Source: Sphingomonadales bacterium
Lineage (GTDB): Bacteria; Pseudomonadota; Alphaproteobacteria; Sphingomonadales; Sphingomonadaceae
Assembly: GCA_009995225.1 (NCBI GenBank)
Contig: JAACPW010000013.1
Location: 1 to 64,000 of the forward strand
Direction of reading: 5' to 3'
Length of the DNA stretch: 64,000 bases
The notes under the pieces were generated by a model, which did no database searches, was not told the origin of the DNA, and saw only the letters and a program-made list of their open reading frames with translations. Positions 38,175-46,485 of this stretch are shown here, one piece after another. A program made the translations under genes and the position numbers. Positions within the stretch are counted from its first letter, which is position 1, and each line of letters opens with the position of its first letter.

Positions 38175-39101
38175 TCAGAGGCGCAGTCCCGTCGTCTCTG
38201 GAAGGCCGCACATGATGTTGAGGTTCTGGATCGCGGCGCCTGAAGCGCCCTTGCCAAGGTTATCGAGCTGGGCAACAAATCTCGCGTGCCATTCGCCCTC
38301 ATTGCCGATGACATGGAGCGTCATCGAATCGCTGGGCGGTGCGCTGCGTTCAAGCAACAGCTCTTCTGGCGCAGCATCGTCGGCCACGGAAATTATGGGC
38401 GATTGGGCGTAGAAATCTTGCAACGCTGCGCGCAAGTGATTGGCCACCGGAGCATTCGGCATCGCGCCCAAATGCAGCGGCACCTCCACAACCATACCGC
38501 GATAAGCGGGAACCACTGCCGGGGCGAAGATTACGCCATGTTCAAGCTCGGCGTAACGCTTCATTTCAGGGCGATGTTTGTGCGCCATGTCATAGCCATA
38601 GGCGCGGAACGCGGGCGCGCCTTCTTTCCCGAACCGTGCAATCAGCGCATTGCCGCCGCCCGAATAGCCGCTCACTGCGTTGACGGTGTAAGGCCAGTCG
38701 GCAGGAAGCATCCCGGCGCGAACCAGGGGCGCGATCAGCGCAAGAAACCCGGTGGGATAGCAGCCGGGATTGGTTACAAACCGGGCATTGGCGATGGCGT
38801 CATGCCCGATCAGTTCGGGAAAGCCATAGATCCATCCCGGCGCGACCCGGTGGGCGCTAGAGGCGTCAATAATCCTCGTAGACCCGCCCTCAACCAGCTT
38901 TACCGCGTCCTTGGCGGCTTCGTCTGGCAGGCATAGGATCGCGATATCGGCAGCGTGAAGCGCGTCGCGCCGGGCGGCCTCGTCCTTGCGCCTTGCGCCG
39001 TCCAGCACCAGCAATTCGAATTCGCCACGCCCTTGCAAACGCTCGCGAATTTCCAAGCCAGTGGTGCCTGCCGCACCGTCGATGAACAGTCGTATCGCCA
39101 T
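38175..39101 (-). CDS. argC: N-acetyl-gamma-glutamyl-phosphate reductase (type 2)
   Basis: A 308-residue ArgC of the shorter type 2 class, the third enzyme of arginine synthesis. The NADP-binding start is FIDGAAGTTGLEI, and the active-site cysteine is Cys114 in NPGCYPTG. The substrate-binding HKHRPE segment is near residue 174. The gene stands on its own among unrelated neighbours, seven bases after an SH3-like gene. The 221 bases that follow it carry the glnB promoter. Confidence 0.92.
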   Translation of the reverse strand: MAIRLFIDGAAGTTGLEIRERLQGRGEFELLVLDGARRKDEAARRDALHAADIAILCLPDEAAKDAVKLVEGGSTRIIDASSAHRVAPGWIYGFPELIGHDAIANARFVTNPGCYPTGFLALIAPLVRAGMLPADWPYTVNAVSGYSGGGNALIARFGKEGAPAFRAYGYDMAHKHRPEMKRYAELEHGVIFAPAVVPAYRGMVVEVPLHLGAMPNAPVANHLRAALQDFYAQSPIISVADDAAPEELLLERSAPPSDSMTLHVIGNEGEWHARFVAQLDNLGKGASGAAIQNLNIMCGLPETTGLRL

Positions 39102-39107
39102 CGCAGG

Positions 39108-39470
39108 TCAGGCCTCGCCAGGAGCGAGTTCGCTCGCCCGGCACCAGCCGCTCGGCCCTTGCGGCCCCGGGCATCCCCAGACCCACTCGCCTGCCACATC
39201 AAGCAGTTCAAAGCGGCTTTCCGGCGCAAGCTCGACGAAAATCTCGGCGTCATTGCGCGGTGCAAGGCGAAGCCTCGCCCCGACCGTGCCAATGGTACGA
39301 ACCTGGGGAATGACATAATGCGCGGCAAGGTGAATGCCGGCGAGCGCGATGTGTGCCAGATCGCCGCGCAACGGCAGGGTGCCGGGCGCAGGCTTTTCGA
39401 CCGGGCCTTTCAGACCCAGCACGCCCGCAGGCACTGCGTATTCGGTGGTGTTGCGCGCCGCGCCACTCAT
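39108..39470 (-). CDS. SH3-like domain protein, resembling the N-terminus of NlpC/P60 peptidases
   Basis: A 120-residue protein without a signal peptide. Residues 34-115 (PLRGDLAHIALAG, then AHYVIPQ, GTVGARLR, FELLDVAGEWVWG and GWCRASEL) look like the first bacterial SH3 domain of cell-wall NlpC/P60 (C40) peptidases, which I recall being encoded next to leucyl aminopeptidase in sphingomonads. The catalytic Cys-His domain is absent: the frame stops and argC starts seven bases later. It is either a truncated peptidase or a stand-alone SH3 protein. The domain call rests on memory of family patterns. Confidence 0.6.
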   Translation of the reverse strand: MSGAARNTTEYAVPAGVLGLKGPVEKPAPGTLPLRGDLAHIALAGIHLAAHYVIPQVRTIGTVGARLRLAPRNDAEIFVELAPESRFELLDVAGEWVWGCPGPQGPSGWCRASELAPGEA

Positions 39471-39579
39471 GGTCGTTTCGTTGGCCTTTGTCGGTAAAGC
39501 CGGGCGTTCCCCCGCGTCGGCGTGGCAGGCCCGTTAGCGGCAAGTCGCCTCTGGAGCAAGCGTGCGCAGCCCATGCCTG

Positions 39580-40962
39580 TCAGGCGTAGCGGGCGCGGAT
39601 CGCGTGCCATGACGCGCGCAGGCCTAGTCCCCGACCGCCGCGCGACCGGCCCGGCTTGGGCGTTGGGGTCCAGGCGAAGGTATCGAAATGCACCCAGTCG
39701 ATCCCGTCCGCCACGAACCGGTCGAGGAACAGTCCGGCAACACTGGCGCCTGCGTAAGGATTGCTGGCGGAGTTTGCCATATCTGCCACGTCGGAGGCCA
39801 GGTATTCGCGATAAGCCTCGGGCAGCGGCAGCCGCCAACCGGCGTCATCGTGGACCTTGCCCGCCGCGATAAACGCGTCCGCCGTTGCGTCCTTGCGTGC
39901 CATCAACGCCGGCAGATCAGGACCGAGAGCCACGCGCGCCGCGCCCGTGAGGGTGGCGAAATCGACGATCAGATCGGGATTTTCCTCGCTCGCGCGGGTC
40001 AGCGCATCGCCCAGGATCAGCCGGCCCTCGGCGTCCGTATTGTCAATCTCCACGGTGAGACCCTTGCGGCTTTTCAGCACATCGCCAGGACGGAAAGCGC
40101 CGCCGGAAATGGCATTCTCGACCGCAGGGATCAGCAGATGCAGCCGCACCTTCAACCGCGCGCCCATGATCAGCCCGGCCAGCGCCAGCGCATGGGCCGC
40201 GCCGCCCATGTCCTTTTTCATCAGCCGCATGCCCGCGCCCGGCTTGATATTGAGCCCGCCGCTGTCAAAGCAGACCCCCTTGCCAACGACTGCCAGCACC
40301 GGGTCCGAAGGATCGCCCCAGGTGAGATGCATCAACCGCGGGGCATGATGCCGTGCCGCCGCCCGCCCGACGGCGTGGATCATCGGATAGTCCTGTTCCA
40401 GTGCGTCACCGCGGACCACAGTCAGATCGGCCTTGTGCGTTCTGGCCAGTGTCGCGCACTGGGCTTCGAGAGCGGCAGGGCCCATGTCTTCGGGCGGAGA
40501 ATTGACCAGATCGCGGATCAGGCATTCCGCTTCAGCTTCGGCCGTCAAACCCTCAATCTGCCCGGCCTGCGCCGTCAGCAGCACGCGGGGGCCTTGGCCT
40601 TTATCGTCGCTTTTGTAGCGGTTGAAGCGGTATTGACCGGTGATCCACCCGAACATCGCCGGGCCGGGTTCCGCATTGGCAACGCGGTAGACACCTTCGG
40701 GTAGTTCCTCGGCAAGCTTGGCCAGACACCAGCTCGACAGGCTTTCGGGATCGGCAACCCCGCCCACCGCGAACCAGCCGTCCCCGTCGGGCACAATGCC
40801 GACCTGATAGCCGCTGCCGTCGAATTTCTGCCCTGCCAACGCGGTGCGCTGGCCGGTTTTCAGCGCTTTGGCGAAGGCTTCAAAGCCATCCTTGTTTACA
40901 AGGTGAATGGCCGTCGCATCCTCGCCGCGGTCGGGCCGGATCAGTGCTTTGGGTTCGCTCAT
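39580..40962 (-). CDS. leucyl aminopeptidase family protein (M17)
   Basis: A 460-residue M17 metallopeptidase that removes N-terminal residues from peptides. The metal and active-site residues lie in VGKGVCFDSGGLNIKPG (Lys228, Asp233) and in the M17 signature NTDAEGRL (308-315). The N-terminal domain (1-140) is the less conserved macro-like part. The gene precedes the SH3-like gene by 109 bases on the same strand and is divergent from the lipoprotein gene at 41040. Confidence 0.92.
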   Translation of the reverse strand: MSEPKALIRPDRGEDATAIHLVNKDGFEAFAKALKTGQRTALAGQKFDGSGYQVGIVPDGDGWFAVGGVADPESLSSWCLAKLAEELPEGVYRVANAEPGPAMFGWITGQYRFNRYKSDDKGQGPRVLLTAQAGQIEGLTAEAEAECLIRDLVNSPPEDMGPAALEAQCATLARTHKADLTVVRGDALEQDYPMIHAVGRAAARHHAPRLMHLTWGDPSDPVLAVVGKGVCFDSGGLNIKPGAGMRLMKKDMGGAAHALALAGLIMGARLKVRLHLLIPAVENAISGGAFRPGDVLKSRKGLTVEIDNTDAEGRLILGDALTRASEENPDLIVDFATLTGAARVALGPDLPALMARKDATADAFIAAGKVHDDAGWRLPLPEAYREYLASDVADMANSASNPYAGASVAGLFLDRFVADGIDWVHFDTFAWTPTPKPGRSRGGRGLGLRASWHAIRARYA

Positions 40963-41039
40963 CCCTGTTCCATAGTCCGCACACGCCGAATGTCACCAGC
41001 AGATTCGGGCCAGCAATTTGATAGGGCAGGAGAGCCGCG

Positions 41040-41975
41040 ATGCGTGCCACAATGTTCCACGTGAAACATCAGGCAAGACCGGGCAAGCAGGGGTCTGGCG
41101 CGGGTCTGGCGCGGGCAAGCGCCTATCCCGGCTGGACAGGCGGACGCCTGATGCAAGCCAGTGCGATGGCGATGTTGGGACTTATGCTCGCCGGCTGCTC
41201 TGCCCCCGGCGATGTCGCGGACGCCTCGGGCGCGGAACCGATTGCGGCAGACCCGGCCCAAGCGCCAGTCCCGCCGGTTCCGCCCGCCCCAGCGCCCGAA
41301 AAGACCGATTTCACGGACAATGCCAGCAAGGGGGAGGCCAAGCGCGAGTTTGCCTACTCCTGGCCCGCCGAAGTCTCTGCCATCCCTGCGCTGACGGAAC
41401 GCTTTACGACCGAGCGCGACCGGCTGCTGGCCGAGCAGAAGGCCGATTGGGACGGAGCGCTGCGCGAATTTCAAGGCAGCGACTGTATTGCCTGCATCAA
41501 CCGGGGCTTCGAAAAGACGTGGGAGGTGGTCGCCGATTTGCCGCGCTTCCTGTCGCTGTCCGCCAGCTTCTACGCCTACACCGGCGGCGCCCATGGCAAT
41601 AGCGCCTATGACGCGCTGGTGTGGGACCGTGAGGCGCAAGCGGCACTCGATCCCAAATCCATGTTTCGTTCCCCCTCGGCCTTGCAGGACGCGCTGGGGG
41701 CATCGTGGTGCAAGGCCCTGAAGACGGAACGGATCGCGCGGCTGGGAGAAAATTACAGCGAAGACAGCATCTTCACCTGTCCGCCCCTTGCCGATCTTAC
41801 CGTGCTGGTCGGATCGTCGGACAAGCAAAGCTTTGACCGGATCGGGTTGATCGCCGCGCCTTACGTGGCCGGTTCCTACGCGGAAGGGGCTTACGAGGCG
41901 ACGTTGCCGGTCAATGCGGCGGTTCTTGCGGCGATCAAACCCGAATACAGGGCGGTTTTCGCGCGCGCAAAGTAG
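41040..41975 (+). CDS. DUF3298/DUF4163-type lipoprotein carrying parS near its start
   Basis: A 311-residue predicted lipoprotein. The lipobox LAGC places the lipid-modified cysteine at residue 53. The mature protein has a proline-rich linker, then a PdaC/RsiV-like region (about 95-310) whose YTGGAHGN motif near residue 180 is the DUF3298/DUF4163 mark. AGGAG seven bases before the ATG at 41040 supports this start, giving a long basic n-region that includes MFHVKH, the peptide encoded by a parS site. An ATG at 41151 is an alternative, but it would leave the signal peptide without positive charge. Confidence 0.7.
   Translation: MRATMFHVKHQARPGKQGSGAGLARASAYPGWTGGRLMQASAMAMLGLMLAGCSAPGDVADASGAEPIAADPAQAPVPPVPPAPAPEKTDFTDNASKGEAKREFAYSWPAEVSAIPALTERFTTERDRLLAEQKADWDGALREFQGSDCIACINRGFEKTWEVVADLPRFLSLSASFYAYTGGAHGNSAYDALVWDREAQAALDPKSMFRSPSALQDALGASWCKALKTERIARLGENYSEDSIFTCPPLADLTVLVGSSDKQSFDRIGLIAAPYVAGSYAEGAYEATLPVNAAVLAAIKPEYRAVFARAK
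41053..41068. promoter_or_regulatory. parS chromosome-partition site
   Basis: TGTTCCACGTGAAACA is a 16-base exact match to the broadly conserved ParB-binding parS consensus TGTTNCACGTGAAACA. It lies in the first codons of the lipoprotein gene. ParB binds such sites, usually near the replication origin, and spreads to form the partition complex. No parA or parB gene is in the window. Confidence 0.88.
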
Positions 41976-42007
41976 CTTTTTGCGATGGTCATCGCTATGT
42001 AGCGGCG

Positions 42008-42835
42008 ATGCACGATTATCAACTCGTTGACGGCGATCAGACCGTCTACCGCGATGGCACCATCAAACTGCATGGAGCCGAAGGCTTTGCCGCGATGCGC
42101 AAGGCAGGCGCGCTGGCCGCCGAGATTTTGGATGCCTTGGCAGACATGGTCAAACCCGGTGTTACCAGCGGCCAGCTTGATGATGCCGTGCGCGCCATGA
42201 CGCTTGATGCCGGCGCGGTGCCTGCGACACTGGGCTATCGCGGCTACGCGCATAGCTGCTGCATTTCGATCAACCATGTGATCTGCCACGGTATTCCGGG
42301 CGACAAGGTGCTGAAGGATGGCGACATCCTCAACATCGATGTGACCCCCTTGGTGGACGGCTGGCACGGCGACACGTCACGGATGTTCTACGCGGGCGAG
42401 CCTTCGTTGAAGGCCAAGAAGCTGGTCGAAGTGACCTATGAATGCCTGATGCTCGGCATCGCGGCGGCGCAGCCCGGCGCGCGGCTGGGCGATATCGGCG
42501 CGGCGATTGAGGCGCACGCGAACCAGTTCCGCTATGGCGTTGTGCGCGAGTTCTGCGGGCACGGCCTCGGCCGCCTGTTCCACGACGCCCCCGAAGTGGT
42601 CCACGCCGCCAAGGCGGGCACCGGGCCGGAATTGAAGCCGGGGATGTTCTTCACCATCGAGCCGATGATCAACCTCGGCAAACCCTGGGCCAAGGTGCTG
42701 GGCGATGGCTGGACCGCAGTGACGCGCGATAAGTCGCTGAGCGCGCAGTTCGAGCATTCGATTGCGATCACAGAGACGGGCAACGAGATATTCACGAAGA
42801 GCCCGACGGGAAGGGATTGCCCGCCTTACGTTTAG
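42008..42835 (+). CDS. map: methionine aminopeptidase, type I
   Basis: A 275-residue MetAP that removes the initiator methionine from nascent proteins. The five metal ligands are visible: Asp111, Asp122, His185, Glu218 and Glu249, with the substrate histidine His94 in ICHGIPG. The N-terminus is extended by about 20 residues relative to the E. coli enzyme. It is followed by a spacer full of palindromic repeats. Confidence 0.95.
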   Translation: MHDYQLVDGDQTVYRDGTIKLHGAEGFAAMRKAGALAAEILDALADMVKPGVTSGQLDDAVRAMTLDAGAVPATLGYRGYAHSCCISINHVICHGIPGDKVLKDGDILNIDVTPLVDGWHGDTSRMFYAGEPSLKAKKLVEVTYECLMLGIAAAQPGARLGDIGAAIEAHANQFRYGVVREFCGHGLGRLFHDAPEVVHAAKAGTGPELKPGMFFTIEPMINLGKPWAKVLGDGWTAVTRDKSLSAQFEHSIAITETGNEIFTKSPTGRDCPPYV

Positions 42836-43002
42836 GTTTTTCGCACGCCCCTCCGGGCGCGCGATCCTCACTAGACGGGCAGCAAAGCTGCCCCGGCTGC
42901 GGGCGGGCAGTCGCCCTTGCGGCCTTACGGGCCGGCTTATCCTCTTCGTCATCCCGGACTTGATCCGGGATCCAGCTTTCCGTTTATCCGGGCGTAACGT
43001 CA
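42836..43002. other. repeat-rich spacer downstream of map
   Basis: No gene is visible in these 167 bases. They contain a GC-rich block at about 42838-42870 similar to one at about 15800-15830, a perfect hairpin GGGCAGC-AAA-GCTGCCC (42877-42893) that may end the map transcript, and a REP-like hairpin at 42951-42971. Confidence 0.55.
42951..42971. repeat. REP-like hairpin ATCCCGGA-CTTGA-TCCGGGAT
   Basis: An eight-base perfect stem with loop CTTGA. It faces an inverted copy at 43277-43297 on the other side of a small gene, and a third copy occurs at 15925. Confidence 0.65.
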
Positions 43003-43299
43003 ATGCGCGACCTGATCGAGAATGCGAGCCGTGAGACATTGGTGGAATTCGTCCTGGCCGTGATTCACGGATACACGATCATGGCGCGCGATCCCGAATG
43101 GAACGACGATCAGCGGGCGATCATCAATAACCGCATCCATCACCTCGCCGGTCATGCGCTTACCCTTGTCCGGGATCATGAGATCGACGCTTGGAAGATC
43201 AACGGAATTGTTGAGCATTCCGGGAATCTGTTCCCGTCCCTTTTGCAGGAGCCGCTGGCGATCCTGAAGAAGCCGAACCCCGGATCAAGTCCGGGGTGA
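43003..43299 (+). CDS. small hypothetical protein whose C-terminus is encoded by a REP hairpin
   Basis: A 98-residue soluble protein, mainly helical by composition (MRDLIENASRETLVEFVLAVIH, then a HHLAGHALTLVRDHEIDAWKI segment). I recognise no family. The last seven codons (NPGSSPG and stop) are read from the REP hairpin at 43277-43297, so the ancestral end of the protein may have been altered by repeat insertion. There is no strong ribosome site before the ATG. The rest of the frame has ordinary amino-acid composition, so I think it is a real gene, with moderate confidence. Confidence 0.55.
   Translation: MRDLIENASRETLVEFVLAVIHGYTIMARDPEWNDDQRAIINNRIHHLAGHALTLVRDHEIDAWKINGIVEHSGNLFPSLLQEPLAILKKPNPGSSPG
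43277..43297. repeat. REP-like hairpin, inverted copy, overlapping a gene end
   Basis: ACCCCGGA-TCAAG-TCCGGGGT is an eight-base perfect stem and the reverse of the 42951-42971 element. The outermost pairs differ between copies (A-T/T-A versus A-T/C-G) while pairing is kept. Confidence 0.65.
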
Positions 43300-43313
43300 C
43301 GGGGTGGGGAGTG

Positions 43314-43976
43314 TCAAAGAAACCACACCGCCAAAACCCCCGCCATCACAACCACCACTCCGACCGAAAACCCCAGCATCGCCAGCACTGGTCGCGTCAC
43401 ACGCCCGTGCAGCACCCAATCATACGCGACCGCAATCGCGATCGTGATTGGCGGCTGCACTGCAATCGCGAGCGGATCGGGCAGGCCCAGCACCTGCACC
43501 ACGCGGGCATAGGCAGGGGTCATCAGCGCCAGTGTCGCGATCAGCATCGCTTGCCGGTGCGCGGCGATGTCGCGCGCCCGCGCGAAATGAAGCGCCGCGA
43601 AGTAGAGCGGGATGAAGGTCACGAACGCCGCCAGGTTCACCACCGTCACTTCCAGACGGCCCAGCTCCTGCCCGATGCGCCACGATATCACCGCTCCGCT
43701 GACGAGCATTGCGCCCACCAAAGCAATCGAAGCGCGGCCCGTGGCGCGGTGCGCAGCCAGCTTGAAGCGTGCGGCGGCGAAAGCCTGGATCGCCAGCAAG
43801 CCCATCCATGCAACCATGCTCACCGCATGAAACACCACAATCGGCGTGTAACGCGCCTGCACCTGCGGATGGACCGCCGCCTTCAGCGCGAAGGCGAACA
43901 GCGTAAAGGCCAGCAGGCCCAGCGCGATATTGCCCATCAGCTTATTGGCTCTGACGTGACTTTCTGGTGCGCGCAC
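43314..43976 (-). CDS. unrecognised seven-helix membrane protein
   Basis: A 220-residue protein with about seven hydrophobic segments. Paired histidines occur in TPIVVFHAVSMVAW and KLAAHRATG, and again in AALHF and IAAHRQ. This pattern recalls haem-binding or b-type cytochrome-like membrane proteins, but I cannot name the family. The GTG at 43976 follows AGGGAAGAA at good spacing; upstream codons overlap ccmB and are unlikely to be used. It lies ten bases after ccmB on the same strand, where ccmC might be expected, but it has no CcmC tryptophan-rich motif. Confidence 0.65.
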   Translation of the reverse strand: MRAPESHVRANKLMGNIALGLLAFTLFAFALKAAVHPQVQARYTPIVVFHAVSMVAWMGLLAIQAFAAARFKLAAHRATGRASIALVGAMLVSGAVISWRIGQELGRLEVTVVNLAAFVTFIPLYFAALHFARARDIAAHRQAMLIATLALMTPAYARVVQVLGLPDPLAIAVQPPITIAIAVAYDWVLHGRVTRPVLAMLGFSVGVVVVMAGVLAVWFL

Positions 43977-43986
43977 TAGTTCTTCC

Positions 43987-44637
43987 CTAATTCTCACGCG
44001 CCGCCCGGATCGCGGCTCCGGCGGCAAACGGAGCGAGTGCCACCAGCGCGAGGCTTATTGCACCAACGAAGCCGAGGCTGATGTGATCCTGACGGGCAAG
44101 GGCTCCGGCACCGAAAATCAGGATTGGCAGGGCAAGGGGGATAAGAAGAAGCCCGGAAAGCGCCGCGCCTGCGCGCAGGGACGCGGTGAGCGCGGCGATC
44201 ATCAAGCCGATGGCGGCAAGGCCTGGCGTGCCTGCGATCAGGCCGAGCAGGAGGATCTGGAACGTCTCGCCCTCGATCTTCAGCAAAGCGGCGGCGGGGA
44301 AGGTTGCCAGCACCAGCGGCGGGCCAAAGCTGAGCCAGTGGGCGATAAGCCGCACGGCCATCATCGCCTCTTCCGCCACGCCGCGCAGTTTGAGTTGGTC
44401 GAAGAAGCCCAATTCAATGTCCCGCGCCACCAGCTTTTCGAGTGGCAGGATTGCCGCCAGCAGGGCCGCGATCCACACCACCCCGCCACCGGTCTTCGCC
44501 AGCACATTGGCATCCGGCCCGACAGCGAAGGGAAACAGCATCGCGACTGCGACGAAGAACACGACGGGTAGTGCCGCGCCGCTGCCGGTAAACGGGAAGA
44601 ATTGCGCCAGATCGCGGCGGAGCAGGGCGGTGATCAT
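43987..44637 (-). CDS. ccmB: haem exporter / cytochrome c maturation protein CcmB
   Basis: A 216-residue integral membrane protein with six hydrophobic segments and the CcmB pattern LLRRDLAQFF at the start, VVWIAALLAAILPLEKL and ELGFFDQLKLRG in the middle. CcmB with CcmA forms the ABC unit that releases haem-loaded CcmE for cytochrome c assembly. The start overlaps the ccmA stop (ATGA). A longer frame upstream lies within ccmA and is not used. Confidence 0.9.
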   Translation of the reverse strand: MITALLRRDLAQFFPFTGSGAALPVVFFVAVAMLFPFAVGPDANVLAKTGGGVVWIAALLAAILPLEKLVARDIELGFFDQLKLRGVAEEAMMAVRLIAHWLSFGPPLVLATFPAAALLKIEGETFQILLLGLIAGTPGLAAIGLMIAALTASLRAGAALSGLLLIPLALPILIFGAGALARQDHISLGFVGAISLALVALAPFAAGAAIRAAREN

Positions 44638-45239
44638 GCGTCTGCACCATGCGGCGCAAATTCTTCGATGGCGAAGCGTGTCATGCCGGGCACATCCAGC
44701 GGCTGGTGCGAGGCGATCAGCGCGATCCCACCCGCTTCGCAATGTTCGCGCACCAGTGTGCTCACAAGGCTTTGCGAGACGGTATCGAGGCCCGAAAGCG
44801 GCTCGTCCAGCAGCCACACCGGCGCGGACTGCCCCAGCACGCGGGCGAGCGCGGCGCGTTTCTTCTGCCCGGTGGAGAGATAGCGCACCGGCACCTCGGC
44901 CAGTGCCTCCAGTCGCAGCCGTGCCATGATGGCATCCCCTTCGGCTGCATTGTCTACGCCGAACCAGAACGCCAGCGCCCGGCCCAGCGGCAGATCGGGA
45001 TCAAGGCCCGTGCGTTCCTCGAGCAGTGCCAGCGCACCGTTCCGCGTCACGCTTCCGGCATAGGGGGTGGTCAGCCCCGCAACCGCGCGGATCAGCGTCG
45101 TCTTCCCCGCCCCGTTCGCGCCCGTCACATGGCAGGCCGCGCCGGCCTCAAGCGTGAAGGACAGGCGCCGGAACAGCAGCCGGTCGCCCCGGCGGCAGGC
45201 CAGATTGTCGGCAATGAGCGATGGCGGGGAGACTTGCAT
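44634..45239 (-). CDS. ccmA: cytochrome c maturation ABC ATPase CcmA
   Basis: A 201-residue ABC ATPase. Walker A is GANGAGKTT (40-48), the signature is LSTGQKKR (about 121), Walker B is VWLLDEP (about 139) and the H-loop is IASHQ (about 175). It powers the CcmAB complex. It is divergent from the pterin dehydratase gene across 64 bases. ccmC, ccmE and the later ccm genes are not in the window. Confidence 0.93.
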   Translation of the reverse strand: MQVSPPSLIADNLACRRGDRLLFRRLSFTLEAGAACHVTGANGAGKTTLIRAVAGLTTPYAGSVTRNGALALLEERTGLDPDLPLGRALAFWFGVDNAAEGDAIMARLRLEALAEVPVRYLSTGQKKRAALARVLGQSAPVWLLDEPLSGLDTVSQSLVSTLVREHCEAGGIALIASHQPLDVPGMTRFAIEEFAPHGADA

Positions 45240-45303
45240 TGGCGCCCAGCGTTAGGGAAAAGGGGACAAGCAAACAAGCGACCCCTTTTACCGGAGCACC
45301 ACC

Positions 45304-45606
45304 ATGTCTGTCCCCGAACTCGACGCCGCCGAAATCGAGCAACTGCTTGAACAGCATTCCGACTGGGCGCTGGCACAGGGCGGCAAGGCGATCACGCGCA
45401 CCTTCCAGTTTGCAGACTTTTCCGAAGCGTGGGGCTTCATGTCGCGCGTTGCGCTGTTGGCAGAATCGCAGGATCACCACCCCGAATGGTTTAACGTCTA
45501 CGCCAAAGTCGAAGTGACGTTGACCACCCATGATGCCGGAGACAGCGGCGGGCTTTCCTTGCGCGACGCCAAGCTGGCGCGTGCGATTGATGAGGTTGCA
45601 GGCTAA
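45304..45606 (+). CDS. phhB: 4a-hydroxytetrahydrobiopterin dehydratase (PCD/DCoH)
   Basis: A 100-residue pterin-4a-carbinolamine dehydratase. The active-site motif DHHPEW (57-62) and the later HD pair (His76, Asp77) are intact. The enzyme recycles the pterin cofactor of phenylalanine hydroxylase, which is not in this window; some bacterial homologues may serve molybdopterin. The gene ends one base before the stop of the convergent SDR gene. Confidence 0.9.
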   Translation: MSVPELDAAEIEQLLEQHSDWALAQGGKAITRTFQFADFSEAWGFMSRVALLAESQDHHPEWFNVYAKVEVTLTTHDAGDSGGLSLRDAKLARAIDEVAG

Positions 45607-45607
45607 C

Positions 45608-46414
45608 CTACCGCCCGAGCGGCCCCGAACTGGCGCGCAGCTGCTTCCTGACCTTGCCCGGCATCCAGCGCTTGGCGAACGCCATCCGCTTGGATGTGGC
45701 GCCGACGAAATAGTCGAGCTTGTCGCCATGGACCGCGTCCCAGATCGCCTGTGCGACATGTTCGACGGGACTGATCTCCAGCCCTGCGGCGCGCACCCGG
45801 TCGCGGATCTGTTCGTTCGATTTGCGGTTGCCCGTGCCGTTCAACAGCGGCGTTTCGATGAAAGCCGGGCAGACCGAGGCCACCGTGATCCCGTCGGGCG
45901 CCCATTCGGCATCGAGGCTTTCGGACACGGCACGCACGCCGAACTTGGTGGCGCAATAGACGCTCATTCCGGCCGAGCCTGCGATCCCGGCAGCGCTGGC
46001 GATATTGACCATTGCGGACCCCGGCGCGCTGGCTTTCAGATAGGGATAGGCGGCCTGCGCGCCGTAGAGCACGCCCTTGAGGTTGATATCGAGGCAGCGG
46101 TCGATCTCTTCGGGGTCGAGTTCGGACAGCGATCCGCCGGTGCCGATCCCGGCGTTGTTGACCAACGCATCGATGCGCCCACCGGCTGCTGCTGCGAAGG
46201 CCGAGAGCGCTTCATCCCAGCCTGCCCGATCGCGTACATCGAGGTTGCCTGCCCACTTGGCCTCGCCCGCAATGGCGCCGAGTGTCTCGGCCATTCCGGC
46301 GGCGTTGATGTCGGCCACGCCCACAAACCAACCCGCCTTGGCAAAGTGCAGTGCGGCGGCGCGGCCAATGCCCGATCCGCCGCCGGTGATGAAAATGCTG
46401 CGCTGCTGTCCCAT
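45608..46414 (-). CDS. short-chain dehydrogenase/reductase
   Basis: A 268-residue classical SDR. GGGSGIG (about 11-17) binds NAD(P), NNAG is near residue 85, and the catalytic Ser and YCATK lie around residues 135 and 149-153. The C-terminal 20 residues are basic and rich in R, K and W. The substrate is not evident. The ATG at 46414 has the near-perfect ribosome site GGAGGGG; a longer frame to 46441 adds nine unlikely residues. Confidence 0.82.
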   Translation of the reverse strand: MGQQRSIFITGGGSGIGRAAALHFAKAGWFVGVADINAAGMAETLGAIAGEAKWAGNLDVRDRAGWDEALSAFAAAAGGRIDALVNNAGIGTGGSLSELDPEEIDRCLDINLKGVLYGAQAAYPYLKASAPGSAMVNIASAAGIAGSAGMSVYCATKFGVRAVSESLDAEWAPDGITVASVCPAFIETPLLNGTGNRKSNEQIRDRVRAAGLEISPVEHVAQAIWDAVHGDKLDYFVGATSKRMAFAKRWMPGKVRKQLRASSGPLGR

Positions 46415-46485
46415 GTGATCCCCTCCGATTGCTATTTGCAACCTGATTAGGACGGTGCGTGGCGCTTGTCAGCAGCGCAGTGCAA

